Shown: in pieces, positions 45,001 to 53,491 of the stretch
How the letters are laid out: every line of letters begins with the position of its first letter
How positions within the stretch are numbered: position 1 is the stretch's first letter
Assembly: GCF_005601135.1 (NCBI RefSeq)
Contig: NZ_CP039381.1
Coordinates: forward strand, 2,043,941-2,107,940
Length of the DNA: 64,000 bases
Direction of reading: 5' to 3'
From: Ruminococcus bovis
GTDB taxonomy: Bacteria > Bacillota > Clostridia > Oscillospirales > Acutalibacteraceae
The notes under the pieces: model-generated
What the model was told of the DNA's origin: nothing
The model's input: the letters and a program-made list of their open reading frames with translations, nothing else
The model's database searches: none
Position numbers and translations under genes: made by a program

Positions 45001-47898
45001 GATGAAGAGGTCAACGAGTATCTGTCCGAATACTTCGACGGCAACATCTTCAAGGATTATTCCACCCACACTATGAAGATGTTCTATATGGAGCGCGGCG
45101 CTAACGCTTCTAACCTGTATATGCGCTTCAATATCGCGTCTGTTACGCCCGGACATGTTGTCGTTTCCAAAAGCGTCAGCGGTGAGGGCACGGATGCGCT
45201 CGACTCAGACTTCCTCGAGTATCCGTTCCAGATTTACTACACTCTTCCCGAAGGACCCAACGGTGAACCAGGTGAGGAACACCTTTTGGGCAACAACGAC
45301 GAATATGTCGCTGTAACCTACCAAAACTCCAACCAGCCTGTAAACTTTGTCCGAAAATACCGACCACCGGGCTTTAGCGAAGATCAGGCGTATGATAATA
45401 TTTACTTTATAAATCCATCAAAGAACGCGGAGATCGCCTTCCCTGATAAAACGATCACCTACAGGATCGTGGAATGTGCCGTTAATTCTACTGTTTACGG
45501 CAATGTTACGATCAACGGGGAAAATGTCCCTGATGACAGAATTGAGATCAGGGGCGATCTGAAAAGCTACTCATCCGAATCCGGCAGCGCTCAGGTTCGA
45601 CCGAATATATCCTTTGATAACCATGTTAATGATAATGTTATCAAGGATCTCTTGGTTACGAAAAAGCTGTTAGATGAGGATAATCAGGAGGTCACGGACG
45701 ATCCTGCTACTTTTAACTTCAGACTGTCTATATCGTCAGTTAAGGTTTCGCCGGATCAGATCCCGCTCGCGAATATGTACAGCTACCTTGTGCTCTCTCC
45801 GGATAAGAAAATCTGTCGGTTTGACCCGGATACAGCATCATTTGCCGAAACATCGGTGGTATATACCCGAGCTCACTATAAAGCCATTCAAGACGGTCAA
45901 GTTCCCGGAGTCAGCACTGAAGACGTTACGTTCAAAACCTCGGGCTTCGGCTCGATCGCGGGTATCCCGGCGGGCTACACGATTTGCGTCCCGGGACTTC
46001 CGGTCGGCTCTGTCTTTAAGGTGACAGAGGATCCCAAAACAGGCTATGGTCTTATGGGATATGAACGTGTCATGGGTTCCAAGACTCACGAGGATGGTAC
46101 GGTAGAGCCGATCGCGTCCTATATGGTGGATGCAGGCAATCCCGAGAATATCGGCACGGTCATTGCGGATGAGAATCCTCAAATGGAAGTACACAACCGC
46201 AAGGGCTACGGCATTTCGGCTAAGAAGTCTTGGAGCGACCTAAGCATAACTACCGGTCATTCCGAAATCTATACGGCGGTATATGTGGACGGAACGCTGC
46301 TTGAAGGTTCCGTTAAACAGATCAAATCACCCTCGACCACAGCCAATTATTTCTGGACAAGGCTGCAGCCTAATTTAAACGGCACCGAACGAACATCTCT
46401 GGCCGGCTATGTGGTCAAGGAGGTCACCATCAGCAATCAGAATCCCACGGTGCTCGATGACGGCACAGTGACCGACTCCGGTACTGTAAAGCCGATTTCG
46501 TCAGGCGGCAGAGTCAATGTCGTCGCGTCGCGTATCGATGATGTTACACCTGAAGGCGAGGATAAAGACAGGGCGTATGATTATATCGTCACCTATGGTC
46601 AGAAAGAAATTTCTGAAACCTCTCGTGAGGACACCATTACCAATACGCGTGAGGGCGGTATCGCGATCCGGCTGTTCAGGTGGAATTCCGATACGCCGCT
46701 TCCAAACGGACAGTTCAAATTGGTCGACAGCTCCGGCAACACGGTTGGCAACTATTACTCCGATGAGAATGGCTTGGTCACCATTTTGTATGACTTTGAA
46801 AAGAATAAAACATACACGCTGACCGAAACCGCAGCGCCGAGAGGTTATGTCGGACTGCAAAAGAATCTGTGCTTTAAGGTCAACAACGACGGCACCGTTT
46901 CGCTGTTCTATGAGGATGGTACCAAGTGGGGAACCAAGGGCAGCGTTGACCTGAAATGGGCGAACGGTAAACTCGGCGACAACGGCTTGAGCGCTTATGT
47001 TGATGTTTACAATAAGCAGTTCAACTTCAAGGTTGTCAAGATGGACAGTGAAAAAACCGGCATTGTGTTGGATAACGCTCACTTCGCTCTTTATAAACAG
47101 ACTAACACCGCTATCGGCGGATATGAAAAGAACCGCGATCCTCTGACGGGCTTTGAAGATATGGTCACATCAAACGGCGAGCTGTATATCTGCGGCGGTA
47201 ACAGCGGCAGAACACTTAATCCCGGAAGCAGAGGCTCAGTCTACTTCCTGACAGAAACACAAGCTCCGCTGAACTATACAAAGCTTGATGAAGATATTGT
47301 ATTCCGAATATCGGCTATAGGAGTTCCGTCACTTATCAGCGACTCGTATAACGGTCAGCTGGTCGAGACCGAGGACAGCTACATCTATACGCTGAGCGTA
47401 CCGAACGAAAAAGAAGCACCCGGCTATAAACTCCTGACGATACGAAAAACCGTGAACGGCAACGCGGGAGATCCCAACCGTGACTTCACGTTTACGCTTA
47501 CCGTTGATTCGGCTGAGCCGACAGACGGATATGAGTGGATGAAGAACAGCGTCACACAGAGTACGGAGCTTCATTCCGGCGATACATTCACTATGAAGCA
47601 CGATGATGAAGTGATTATCGCGGTACCGCCTGACGTCGACTTGACCGTGACCGAACAGAACCAGGAGTATTCCGCTTCCTTTACGCTCAATGACGGTCAG
47701 CCGCGAAGGACGAACAGGATGACCTTCTCCATAACGGATGACGCTACGCTCGAGGTCACCAACACGCTGGGTATGGTAGTTCCGACAGGCGTGATGAACT
47801 ATATTATCATACCGACGTTGAGCTTGATAATCATCTTTTCTATTACAGCTGCAGTTGTTCTATGGAAGGTAAAGCTCTGCCCGCATAAAAAAGAGTAA
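42055..47898 (+). CDS. Giant LPXTG-type surface protein with fibro-slime and SpaA-like domains (pilus tip/adhesin)
   Basis: 1947-residue secreted protein. After a signal/transmembrane N-terminus it has a long beta-rich region. A fibro-slime/PA14-like domain lies at ~830-1010 (DDDFWLYVDGQLVLDLGGVH). Several Cna-B/SpaA-like isopeptide domains follow (GQFKLVDSSGNTVGNYYSDENGL...; TLTETAAPRGYVGLQ; AHFALYKQ), then VVPTGV (~1908), a span and a basic tail. The same xPTGV motif as in the major pilin means the same sortase probably joins it. Start 42055 follows GAAAGGAGGGTTTGCAT. Likely the tip adhesin. Confidence 0.9.
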   Translation: MNTLKKIYSAAVVCLLSFKKRKNLQLFLCIICILSLLIPGFSLTVTAVIGNGMLSNKSIEMNLNTEEADSKVTLNGMMPHNAVATVTDVTEDYADEGGLFDKTSVIAAYDITITHGGTEYQPGEKTPIYVEIAHPKISGGTETKLLHIKDDGTREEIEDFEIEDGKLSFYATGFSIYEIVEISGGSATDKAQTVEELTSERAQNSGFYLYYGSPENFFTANLNENDALEETTDISKAAIWFFEESGGFLKLYTYVDNQKKYLRNKSGNLVELTTNANAADLLDISEVNSSTPSFNIKLKNQKKWLQHSGSGSGIRYWTDNNNTTNSRIFIEYTIPVTDQSVVNQLDGKSYGIFHYAEGSTVGNAFMAEGDTHSLVKMVLTAGNKNRILYVDENNEIDQWTFEYNEEKGGFMLSTGGKYLSADGNDIVIVESPDDASVFTIDAGRQNTVRLRTGNHYLTYEPRTEQNGGGFFKFTTNPSNAFAWLNLLDRASLDDQEYITFSADRVSVSDVPDGTKVIVYVRIWNESELRYDMYAIDRDGSLYPCFASGGKIMWLGDASESLEWEFTEYLDPVTKQPNYYYELYNPYSEKYLAPQLTGHQVLSETPIGINLPGRRDGSFYSNAIAWDNTRYAYIGLRPNADKTALEPCAESVALPIYFATREELNLSDRLHEVPTLDNNQFGIKMKMVDIAKDSNHTNPSQGSSVTWDYLGGEYGLNNLRTGLLSSNLNENGYPTATKSNKDFGEVFANAIPVNHLFLQSVHESSGYFEFDSTQNFATLKREDENGNIVFNTKENGETDFTLYHELGTHTQSLNAYSLKHGQFFPYDTIKPGVYPPEGSHTQNLYSSLTSPRDGTMGELPETDPRKYEQLHLIQTQDPSGKANYYFGMEMEAAFVQTPSGLDAWGHDIIFEFTGDDDFWLYVDGQLVLDLGGVHSAQMGTINFRTGDVYFDKNGTSVHSKNMAHTTLRQIFYDNYKSKYPTATDEEVNEYLSEYFDGNIFKDYSTHTMKMFYMERGANASNLYMRFNIASVTPGHVVVSKSVSGEGTDALDSDFLEYPFQIYYTLPEGPNGEPGEEHLLGNNDEYVAVTYQNSNQPVNFVRKYRPPGFSEDQAYDNIYFINPSKNAEIAFPDKTITYRIVECAVNSTVYGNVTINGENVPDDRIEIRGDLKSYSSESGSAQVRPNISFDNHVNDNVIKDLLVTKKLLDEDNQEVTDDPATFNFRLSISSVKVSPDQIPLANMYSYLVLSPDKKICRFDPDTASFAETSVVYTRAHYKAIQDGQVPGVSTEDVTFKTSGFGSIAGIPAGYTICVPGLPVGSVFKVTEDPKTGYGLMGYERVMGSKTHEDGTVEPIASYMVDAGNPENIGTVIADENPQMEVHNRKGYGISAKKSWSDLSITTGHSEIYTAVYVDGTLLEGSVKQIKSPSTTANYFWTRLQPNLNGTERTSLAGYVVKEVTISNQNPTVLDDGTVTDSGTVKPISSGGRVNVVASRIDDVTPEGEDKDRAYDYIVTYGQKEISETSREDTITNTREGGIAIRLFRWNSDTPLPNGQFKLVDSSGNTVGNYYSDENGLVTILYDFEKNKTYTLTETAAPRGYVGLQKNLCFKVNNDGTVSLFYEDGTKWGTKGSVDLKWANGKLGDNGLSAYVDVYNKQFNFKVVKMDSEKTGIVLDNAHFALYKQTNTAIGGYEKNRDPLTGFEDMVTSNGELYICGGNSGRTLNPGSRGSVYFLTETQAPLNYTKLDEDIVFRISAIGVPSLISDSYNGQLVETEDSYIYTLSVPNEKEAPGYKLLTIRKTVNGNAGDPNRDFTFTLTVDSAEPTDGYEWMKNSVTQSTELHSGDTFTMKHDDEVIIAVPPDVDLTVTEQNQEYSASFTLNDGQPRRTNRMTFSITDDATLEVTNTLGMVVPTGVMNYIIIPTLSLIIIFSITAAVVLWKVKLCPHKKE

Positions 47899-47930
47899 GT
47901 GCGCTTTTGGATTGAATTTAAGAATCAGAT

Positions 47931-47970
47931 AAAAAAGCATAACCACCTGTTTCAGGTGGTTATGCTTTTT
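47931..47970. terminator. Bidirectional terminator at end of pilus operon
   Basis: AAAAAGCATAACCACCTG pairs with CAGGTGGTTATGCTTTTT across a 3-base loop; A and T tails make it work in both directions. Confidence 0.92.
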
Positions 47971-48002
47971 CTGCCAATCGAATCGTGTAGCAGGTGTTCG
48001 TT

Positions 48003-48797
48003 TTATTTTACTTCCCGAAAAAACGACAGCAGCGTGATACTTATCAGGATCCCGCCGAGTATGTCCGTGAACCAATGAACTCCCGCAATAAGCCTGCCGA
48101 TAACGGTAAATGCGATTATGGCAAGGCACATTACCCTGATCGCCGTACACAGCTTTTTATTCCTTATATATTTGCCGAGCAGCATCGCGGCGCTTCCCAT
48201 TATTATGCAAACGAGCATCGTGTGCGACGACGGAAAAGAAGCCTCGGGGTGGGTGCTGCCGGGCATAATGATCGGGCGGTAGTTGATTATTACTTTTTCA
48301 AATAACACATATAGCCCGATAACGATGATATAAAGACCGCCCAAAGCGAGGATCTCACGGTCTACCTTAAGCAGGCTTTTTCTTTTTATCAACTGTACAA
48401 GTCCGGCGACCGTGAAAACTAACGCCGTCAGAATCGCGGCTATTCCGAGCCAATCTGTTATATCATACCAGAGCATATTTATACTAATTTCAAATAAAAC
48501 CCTTTAACATCTGTTGCGGAGAATTCCGTATAACTTTGTTGTCGGACTTGACAGGCGCCAGCCTGCCTGCGTCCTCCGCCGCGTTCTACGAAATTCTCCG
48601 CTAACACCTTATTTAAGCTTTTTATTTGAAATTAGTATTACTCCGAATAGTTTAAATACAAAACCGTTGAGGTGCGACAGCCCGATATTCGTTGCCTCGG
48701 CTCCGATCGGAGCGACGTCGACGCAGCGCACTAAAACGATCAGTATTATGGACAGCGAACCGCATACTGCCGCCGGGAACAAGCATCTGTGTTTCAT
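48003..48797 (-). pseudogene. PAP2-family phosphatase gene interrupted by a MITE
   Basis: Membrane phosphatidic-acid-phosphatase-type protein. The distal part (48003-48476) has the catalytic motifs KVIINYRPI, FPSSHT and RLIAGVHWFTDILGG. The proximal part (MKHRCLFPAAVCGSLSIILIVLV...HLNGFVFKLFGV) is at 48797-48639. A 156-bp element lies between. Removing it with one copy of the 3-bp duplication restores FGV-N-M-LWYD in one frame. The distal part has an ATG at 48476, so a shortened protein lacking the first membrane helix is conceivable. Confidence 0.88.
48482..48637. mobile_element. 156-bp MITE with terminal inverted repeats
   Basis: Ends TACTAATTTCAAATAAAA and TTTTATTTGAAATTAGTA are perfect inverted repeats, flanked by TTA direct repeats (48479-48481 and 48638-48640). 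The inside has a second inverted pair GCGGAGAATT/AAATTCTCCGC and no coding capacity. The parent transposase is not in the window. Confidence 0.9.
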
Positions 48798-48891
48798 GTG
48801 TATCATCCTTTCAAAATGAATTTACTTAATTCTAAATCAAGTATGATGATACCTCAAGAAACGCTTGCTCACATGGCTGATACGCTCCGTG

Positions 48892-49284
48892 TCATTTGCT
48901 TTTCAGCAGCAAAAAGCCTTTTGTTATGAGCACGCAAAGATAAAATACTCCGGCGTATAGCTGCCTTGTCACGACAAATAATACTGTTCCGATAACGGAC
49001 AATGCGATACCCGTAATGATCCTGTGTTTGTTCCATACAGGCTTGTCGAAGTTGCTTATTATAACGCCGCAAAAGCCGTTCAGCACAGTGAGCCCCGTGA
49101 TTATAATAAAAACGATTTTCAACCAATCGCTTGTATCTGTTAATGAAAACATAGATACAGCAGTGTCGCCGCCGTTTCCGAACAAGGGCAGGAACATCAA
49201 TAAAACGATAAGGCTGTCCAGTATGCCGCAAACACTTTCCGTTATCCGACAGCGGGGCTTTTCTGTTATATTCAGTTTTTGATC
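48892..49284 (-). CDS. Small four-span membrane protein, hypothetical
   Basis: ATG at 49197 gives 101 residues with three clear spans (LKIVFIIITGLTVLNGFCGVII, IITGIALSVIGTVLFVV, LYAGVFYLCVLITKGFLLL). The frame is open upstream to 49284 and codes another span (GILDSLIVLLMFLPLFG), so the real start is probably a non-ATG codon further up. It directly follows the 278-residue gene and is likely co-transcribed. No family recognised. Confidence 0.6.
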   Translation of the reverse strand, partial: DQKLNITEKPRCRITESVCGILDSLIVLLMFLPLFGNGGDTAVSMFSLTDTSDWLKIVFIIITGLTVLNGFCGVIISNFDKPVWNKHRIITGIALSVIGTVLFVVTRQLYAGVFYLCVLITKGFLLLKSK

Positions 49285-50121
49285 TCAATTAGTGATTACT
49301 TTGTATCGGCATATCCCGTAACTCATACTTGACCGTTCAATGATGTTTTCGGGGAGCAGCTTCAGCCACTTTCGTCCAAAGGATGTTGTGCCGAAGTAAG
49401 CGTCAAAGTTGGTAACCGGCAAGACAACCCACTCGGAATCATCCTGCTTGTTAATATAGTAGTATTTTACCAATGTCGGCAACACAGTATCGGGGACACC
49501 TTTCGGCGTAGCAGCAGCCAACATATCCATTGTTTCTTTCGGTAAGTCATAATTTTTGTTTTGTAATGCACCTTGCTCCATCGCATCGGCGAGAATATCA
49601 TCAAAGCGAATACTCCATGCCGCTTTGGTGTTGACCGAAAACAGCGGCACCTGATACTGCATCAGCTTCTTACGCCATTCGGTATCAAAACCTTTCTTGA
49701 GCGCTTCGCAATTCTTGAAGGAGGCTTTAGTTACCTTATCGGGATTCTTCAATACAAACCTTATTACGTTATGAACGTGTGCATAAAACCAGCTTTTTCC
49801 GCTTTCGTCAACCAATTCGGGGAATTCTGTATGCAGCGATCTGTAATCTGTTTCACTTTGCCCATCCTTCTGCGGATGGGCGTTTTTTCTTTTCGGAATA
49901 CTGCACCAAGCGCACAAGGCTTTACGGGCACGATCAATATCGACTGTATCGTCACGGAATAGATATCCTCGAGCGATGATAACGAACACACGGTATAATC
50001 CCGAAAAATCCATCAGCATTTCATAAGTGAATCTGCCGAGGTATGAGCTGTCATATTTGTTGTCCGCTTTGTATTTGATCTTGCCGGTATATGCGACAAA
50101 TTCCTCTATCTCGTTAAGCAT
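49285..50121 (-). CDS. Unknown protein co-encoded with RNA-polymerase-like gene
   Basis: 278-residue, mostly helical and soluble, no recognised domain. Segments such as KKLMQYQVPLFSVNTKAAWSIRFDDILADAMEQGALQNK and the C-terminal SFGRKWLKLLPENIIERSSMSYGICRYKVITN are conserved-looking but unassigned. Its ATG overlaps the stop of the upstream 996-residue gene (TAATG), meaning translational coupling and probably a shared function or complex. Confidence 0.72.
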   Translation of the reverse strand: MLNEIEEFVAYTGKIKYKADNKYDSSYLGRFTYEMLMDFSGLYRVFVIIARGYLFRDDTVDIDRARKALCAWCSIPKRKNAHPQKDGQSETDYRSLHTEFPELVDESGKSWFYAHVHNVIRFVLKNPDKVTKASFKNCEALKKGFDTEWRKKLMQYQVPLFSVNTKAAWSIRFDDILADAMEQGALQNKNYDLPKETMDMLAAATPKGVPDTVLPTLVKYYYINKQDDSEWVVLPVTNFDAYFGTTSFGRKWLKLLPENIIERSSMSYGICRYKVITN

Positions 50122-53111
50122 TATTCACGCCCCTTTACAACGTAGTCCTTTAAGTAATCGAATAAGGTGTGTATGGCAAACTGTCTTTTGCCAAGTGCAA
50201 CAGCGCATTTCAGCGCATCGTCCCCATCTATTTTGTCTGTCAAATAATCCATAACGCATCGGTCGGCTAATTTGGTATAATCCTTACCCGGATTGCTTTT
50301 GTATGCTTTCATAATACTTTGCATCAACTCGCTGTCAGCGTTTCTGCTGACGGCGTTTTCTTTTTGTGCTTCGGCACGGTTTGTATCATCATAATCGCAG
50401 ATCATGTCGCCGAGGATGCGATAGCCGTTGAAACGAAAATCAGAGAAAAACTCTGCGTAATCGTATTTGCCGATTGGCAAGATCTCCATCACGAAATCGA
50501 CCCTGTCACCATAATTCATCAGATGCCATTGCTTTTCAATTAGATCACGCCTGATTTGAGCGATCTTTTCTGCATCAAGAGTACTGAAAACGCCGTAAAG
50601 TTCATCGGAGGTGTATTCATTCTCCTGTCCTCTCGCAAAGAGTATCCGCTCAATATCGCTTTTGCGCTGTTGTTCCTTCTGCGGCAGACGATTGATTTGA
50701 ATACGCCGCAAGGCTTCTTCATAATCGGCTATCACACTTCTCATAAACTCCATATGAAGCGGATTCAACTTTTTCTGCCAGCTTTTCCTGCGTGCGAATT
50801 TGAACAATTCTTCATCTTTCGCCGGTTTGGATTTCAGCTTCGGTGTATGCAGCTCCAACATCCGCGCAAAATACGGCAGTTTCTCAACATTAGAGCTAAT
50901 ACTGTCCCAATCAATCGAGGCAAAGTATTTATCCAACTTTTGCTTCAAGGTGGGTTCATACCATTGTCGGCTGTCAGCACTGTTTACAATATTCTTGTAT
51001 TTTAGGAAGGTACTGCGGCTGACAATCTTCTTATTCAGATATTCGGATAGATCAGGTTTTACACCGCTTTTTGCAGAGTCGATCTCCAAACCGGTCAATA
51101 TCTCCAGCGATTCCGTGTCCTCGCGCAACTTTTGTTGCTCATCGGCGGCGGTATTCTCGTTATATGCCGCAATGCTGCGGTCAAAGGCGGCGTTGCATAT
51201 TTGTCCGACCTTATTGTTAAAGGTATCGCGTACCGCTTCAAATCGGGCGTGCCAGTCATCAGCATCGCGCACGATCGGAGGTGCAAACGGTATTTTCAGT
51301 AATGGCAAACCTTCCGAAAAGCTGTCAAAAACGGTAGGGTTATGATAATTCCTCGCCACACAGTCATTCATCAGCGGATCGGCGATCGTTTTTATCATAT
51401 CGCCGTCAAAGTCAGCGCCGCCAAGACGTTCCGGTATCAGCGTTTCTGAATCCACCATAATCACATAGTTAAGATGAGATAAATACTTATCTCGGTAGTA
51501 TCCGATCTCTTCGGGCGCTTTTGCTATGGCTTCCTCGTTTCTTGCAATATGAGGATTGCGGAGAAGAACATATTTATCATTCTCTTTGTACTGAGTGCAG
51601 GGAGCATAGAACTCACCCGGTCTCAGGCGCTCTCTTTCTAAGTCTATCACAGCGGAAGTATGATCTCTGTTTGCCGATTTCACCATATATTCAATCAACT
51701 TGATCAAGTCGCCGGATAAATATCGGTTATCTCCGACGATTGACAGCGTACCGAGAGCATAGTTTTTTAATATCTTTTCTGCCTGTATATCAAGCTGCTT
51801 TGTAAAGAACGGCTCATTGACAAACAAGGGGTTCTTCTTCAATATCTCAACCCATTTAGGATTATGAACCATGCAGTAATAGAGTCGATAATCCTTATCG
51901 GCAACCATATCGTAATACCGTTCTTCCATCGTTTTGGTGATCCATTGACGTACATCGGTGGAAGGCTTTTTATCCCAGCCAAGCGGCAGATCGGCAGGGC
52001 GAAACTCTTCGGCATTGATAGATGCTGTCACCAAAAACTGATAATTCATTTCCGTGTACTTGTCGGATTCGGGTTGGCTGACACCCGAAATATATATGGC
52101 GTGGTCATATTGCTTACAGCGGTTAAGATATTCCGACCAAGTCAACCCGTTCTCTGTCATCCAGCCAAAGCCCTTGAACATACTTTTGGTGAGGATAATA
52201 TCGACTTCGTTGACCGGATGGATCTCTCCCCATATGTCCTTTATCTCATATACTCCTAACTCTGAAAGAAAGCTTTTAAAATCTACCTCGTGCAATACGC
52301 CTTTGATATACGGCATACGAATTTGGAAAGACGTATGCTCTTTCTTTTTGCAGTACAGATAATCTATTTGTTTTCCGTATTCGGCAGAGATCAAACCCTC
52401 GCCGTCAAACTCAAGAACGTCAATATCCGTTATCTTCTCTATGCGGTTATATTCGCGCACGGCGTTATCCGAGCCATCGTCCTCAACCGTAATAACAGGA
52501 ACACTGTGAACGGTCGATATTGGGTTGTCGATCACAACGATCCGCTTACTATCCCAAATAGCCGTATCATTAACACGAAAACCATCCGTCAGCATTAAGC
52601 CGTTGTACGCGTAGAGCTTGGACAGCTGACATTTACCGATCATCATATCAAGCATGATTCGTTTACGGACAGGATCATAGAAGTCGGAGCGGATAAAGGA
52701 CAGCCTTGCGTTACGACTCATACTCGCCGAACGTTCAAAGGCAACATAATCAAATTCACCGTGCCCCAAATCCAAGGTAATACCCTTCGGACGGAACATA
52801 TCCTCTGCTTTCTTTTGCCAGTCAATATATTTCTTTTGTGTCGGTTTGCGGTCAAATATATGGGTGAAATCAATATAGACCAAGATATCTGACAGAATAT
52901 TTACCTTGTCGGCATAAGAAAAAACGGTGCGATTCGCAACCCTTCGAATCTGGTGAAACAATGCACAATCCGACTGTGCTTCAGGCGCATTAGGAACGAT
53001 ACACTTTTTCGTCGCTTCTTCATCAAGATAGAAAGTGTAAACACCATTTATATTCTTAACAGCATTACGCATGATGGCGCGTGCGGATAATTCATAGATC
53101 CTGTATTTCAT
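50121..53111 (-). CDS. RNA-polymerase-like protein with DFDGD motif (two-barrel RdRP/YonO-type candidate)
   Basis: 996-residue protein. The centre reads KYVLLRNPHIARNEE (~520-534), then RLGGADFDGDMIKTIADP with DFDGD at 567-571. This spacing and wording match the catalytic double-psi beta-barrel of RNA polymerase beta-prime (NADFDGD) and of eukaryotic-type RdRPs and phage YonO (DxDGD). The regions before and after are unassigned. Start ATG 53111 (MKYRIYELSAR) follows AAAAGGAG. A DNA- or RNA-templated polymerase function is inferred from the motif; the substrate is unknown. Encoded divergently from the ParM/mobilisation genes of the same element. Confidence 0.75.
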   Translation of the reverse strand: MKYRIYELSARAIMRNAVKNINGVYTFYLDEEATKKCIVPNAPEAQSDCALFHQIRRVANRTVFSYADKVNILSDILVYIDFTHIFDRKPTQKKYIDWQKKAEDMFRPKGITLDLGHGEFDYVAFERSASMSRNARLSFIRSDFYDPVRKRIMLDMMIGKCQLSKLYAYNGLMLTDGFRVNDTAIWDSKRIVVIDNPISTVHSVPVITVEDDGSDNAVREYNRIEKITDIDVLEFDGEGLISAEYGKQIDYLYCKKKEHTSFQIRMPYIKGVLHEVDFKSFLSELGVYEIKDIWGEIHPVNEVDIILTKSMFKGFGWMTENGLTWSEYLNRCKQYDHAIYISGVSQPESDKYTEMNYQFLVTASINAEEFRPADLPLGWDKKPSTDVRQWITKTMEERYYDMVADKDYRLYYCMVHNPKWVEILKKNPLFVNEPFFTKQLDIQAEKILKNYALGTLSIVGDNRYLSGDLIKLIEYMVKSANRDHTSAVIDLERERLRPGEFYAPCTQYKENDKYVLLRNPHIARNEEAIAKAPEEIGYYRDKYLSHLNYVIMVDSETLIPERLGGADFDGDMIKTIADPLMNDCVARNYHNPTVFDSFSEGLPLLKIPFAPPIVRDADDWHARFEAVRDTFNNKVGQICNAAFDRSIAAYNENTAADEQQKLREDTESLEILTGLEIDSAKSGVKPDLSEYLNKKIVSRSTFLKYKNIVNSADSRQWYEPTLKQKLDKYFASIDWDSISSNVEKLPYFARMLELHTPKLKSKPAKDEELFKFARRKSWQKKLNPLHMEFMRSVIADYEEALRRIQINRLPQKEQQRKSDIERILFARGQENEYTSDELYGVFSTLDAEKIAQIRRDLIEKQWHLMNYGDRVDFVMEILPIGKYDYAEFFSDFRFNGYRILGDMICDYDDTNRAEAQKENAVSRNADSELMQSIMKAYKSNPGKDYTKLADRCVMDYLTDKIDGDDALKCAVALGKRQFAIHTLFDYLKDYVVKGRE

Positions 53112-53245
53112 GAAGGACAACTCCTTTTAATGCCTATCATAACACAATTGGCACGATAAAACAATACCTTTTCATTTTATGAACACTGCTCCCACACTTT
53201 TTAGTAGACAGCAGTATATCTCAATTGAAAAGGAGGCGATGCCTT

Positions 53246-53491
53246 ATGATTGTTCCCATTAAACCTGAGCAGATTGAGCAGGTGAACGCCCTCGTGCGTT
53301 CTGCCTGTGCCAACTGCCAAGACGGGTGCTGTCTGCTGTTGGATGACGGCGACAGCTACCCTTGCGTACAGCTGTTATCGATATCGGGAATTTATTGTAA
53401 TTACTTTTATTATTCAGTTTTGCCCACCGATAAAATGCTGTACCGATCTGTCATCCAAAATATCAATTACAAGGAGAGAAAAACATTATGA
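53246..53491 (+). CDS. Cysteine-rich VLP-domain protein
   Basis: 81-residue protein with the Cys_rich_VLP pattern: SACANCQDGCCLLLDDGDSYPCVQLLS...IYCNYFYYSVLP, ending in the eponymous VLP. Common in Firmicutes conjugative elements; probably metal-binding, role unknown. Start at 53246 has AAAAGGAGGCG. Overlaps parM by 4 bp. Confidence 0.85.
   Translation: MIVPIKPEQIEQVNALVRSACANCQDGCCLLLDDGDSYPCVQLLSISGIYCNYFYYSVLPTDKMLYRSVIQNINYKERKTL

Noticed and set aside
44528-45156. Frames of 182 and 189 codons within the adhesin gene
   Set aside because: Both are alternative frames of the strong adhesin reading frame and have no start signals.
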